From NCBI GenBank assembly GCA_947494085.1, contig CANLTP010000006.1, forward strand, positions 1 through 23,064: a DNA stretch of 23,064 nt, in the 5' to 3' direction. The DNA is from Actinomycetota bacterium (GTDB taxonomy: Bacteria > Actinomycetota > Actinomycetes > Nanopelagicales > Nanopelagicaceae). Made by a program: the position numbers and the translations under genes. Under the pieces are notes generated by a model. The model had not been told where the DNA came from. It saw only the letters and a list, made by a program, of their open reading frames with translations, and searched no databases. This document shows, piece by piece, positions 22,631 to 23,064 of the stretch (the first letter of the stretch is position 1; each line of letters starts with the position of its first letter).

Positions 22631-23064
22631 TTAAGCCTTGTCAGCATCGTAAGCAGCGATTAAGCCAGTTACAAAGCCAGCCTTGTCCTTAGCTCCACCT
22701 GTGTAGAACTTACCTACGGCAGAGTTAAGTGCGGCCATACCTGCGTTGCCATAGTTAACGCCGTGAACTGTTGAACCAACGAGGGTATCAACCTTCCATG
22801 ACTTCATAGCAGCTTGTAGGTAGTCGTCGAACTTAGATGGGTCTGAGTCAGTACGAACTGAGATAGAACCCTTCTTTGGGTTAAACGCATCTTGTCCTGC
22901 AAGTGATCCGCAAACCTTCAACCATGCAAGTCCTGCGGCACGGTTAGGTGCGCCAACTGGCAATGTGAATGAGTCAGATAGCCATTGGTAAATGCCATCA
23001 GTACCTGGACCTGGAGCCCATGTGTAGTCAGTTCCAAGAACTAGACCTTCTGATTGCCATTGTG
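22631..23064 (-). CDS. Sugar ABC transporter substrate-binding protein, GtsA-like, C-terminal part
   Basis: Partial: the frame is open to the window end and the N-terminus lies beyond it, leaving 144 codons including the stop. The visible part reads WAPGPGTDGIYQWLSDSFTLP, then GSISVRTDSDPSKFDDYLQ and VGSTVHGVNYGNAG. This is the C-terminal pattern of glucose/mannose-type (GtsA) binding proteins of the CUT1 family. It is the first gene before the two permeases. Signal peptide and any lipobox cannot be seen. The ligand is probably a hexose by family, but this is inference from a fragment. Confidence 0.82.
   Translation of the reverse strand, partial: QWQSEGLVLGTDYTWAPGPGTDGIYQWLSDSFTLPVGAPNRAAGLAWLKVCGSLAGQDAFNPKKGSISVRTDSDPSKFDDYLQAAMKSWKVDTLVGSTVHGVNYGNAGMAALNSAVGKFYTGGAKDKAGFVTGLIAAYDADKA

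Overview
The window looks like a chromosomal segment of a low-GC, streamlined actinobacterium, most likely a freshwater acI/Nanopelagicales-type organism (inference). The grounds are: actinobacterial secreted and zinc-ribbon families, two promoters that match the actinobacterial LexA-independent DNA-damage promoter (RecA-NDp/PafBC type), GTG/TTG starts, an apparently leaderless start, very short intergenic gaps, and a gene content dominated by ABC importers and amino-acid/sugar catabolism. No rRNA, tRNA, CRISPR array or insertion sequence was recognised.

Region 1 (1-3320) is an accessory-looking block of small genes on the plus strand. It holds a cysteine-rich protein of unknown function (130-678), a short TPR protein with an apparent ATA start (800-1327), a small zinc-ribbon protein (1353-1613), a longer TPR paralogue (1688-2614) and a membrane-anchored or secreted actinobacterial protein (2598-3104). 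Both TPR genes are preceded at almost identical distance by TGTCAGTG-N8-TAnnnT, the RecA-NDp promoter, so the block is predicted to be induced by DNA damage. It also carries a dense cluster of TTCTTTAG/CTAAAGAA repeats, a perfect 27-bp palindrome over a stop codon and, at its end, a cluster of strong stem-loops (3158-3265) that no gene explains.

Region 2 (3321-5838, minus) is a compact three-gene run: zinc alcohol dehydrogenase, PH-like-fold protein, UbiA-family prenyltransferase. It diverges from region 3.

Region 3 (5912-9976, plus) is a tight five-gene catabolic operon: hexulose-phosphate-synthase-like (OMPDC superfamily) lyase, MDR dehydrogenase, SDR dehydrogenase, xylose-isomerase-like TIM-barrel protein and RraA-like aldolase. 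It probably oxidises and then cleaves a sugar, polyol or sugar acid. The substrate cannot be read from sequence.

Region 4 (20397 down to 9980, minus) is an eight-gene operon: hyuA, hyuB, a complete Dpp/Opp-type peptide importer (binding protein, two permeases, two ATPases) and a cytoplasmic metal-dependent amidohydrolase. A clear -35/-10 promoter with a 22-bp dyad over the expected transcription start lies in front of hyuA. The layout suggests regulated import and ring-opening/hydrolysis of a small cyclic or blocked peptide-like compound.

Region 5 (20605-23064, minus) is a CUT1-type sugar ABC transporter: the C-terminal part of a GtsA-like binding protein running off the window end, then two permeases. 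In both transporters a strong hairpin sits directly between the binding-protein gene and the first permease gene, a usual way to make more binding protein than permease.
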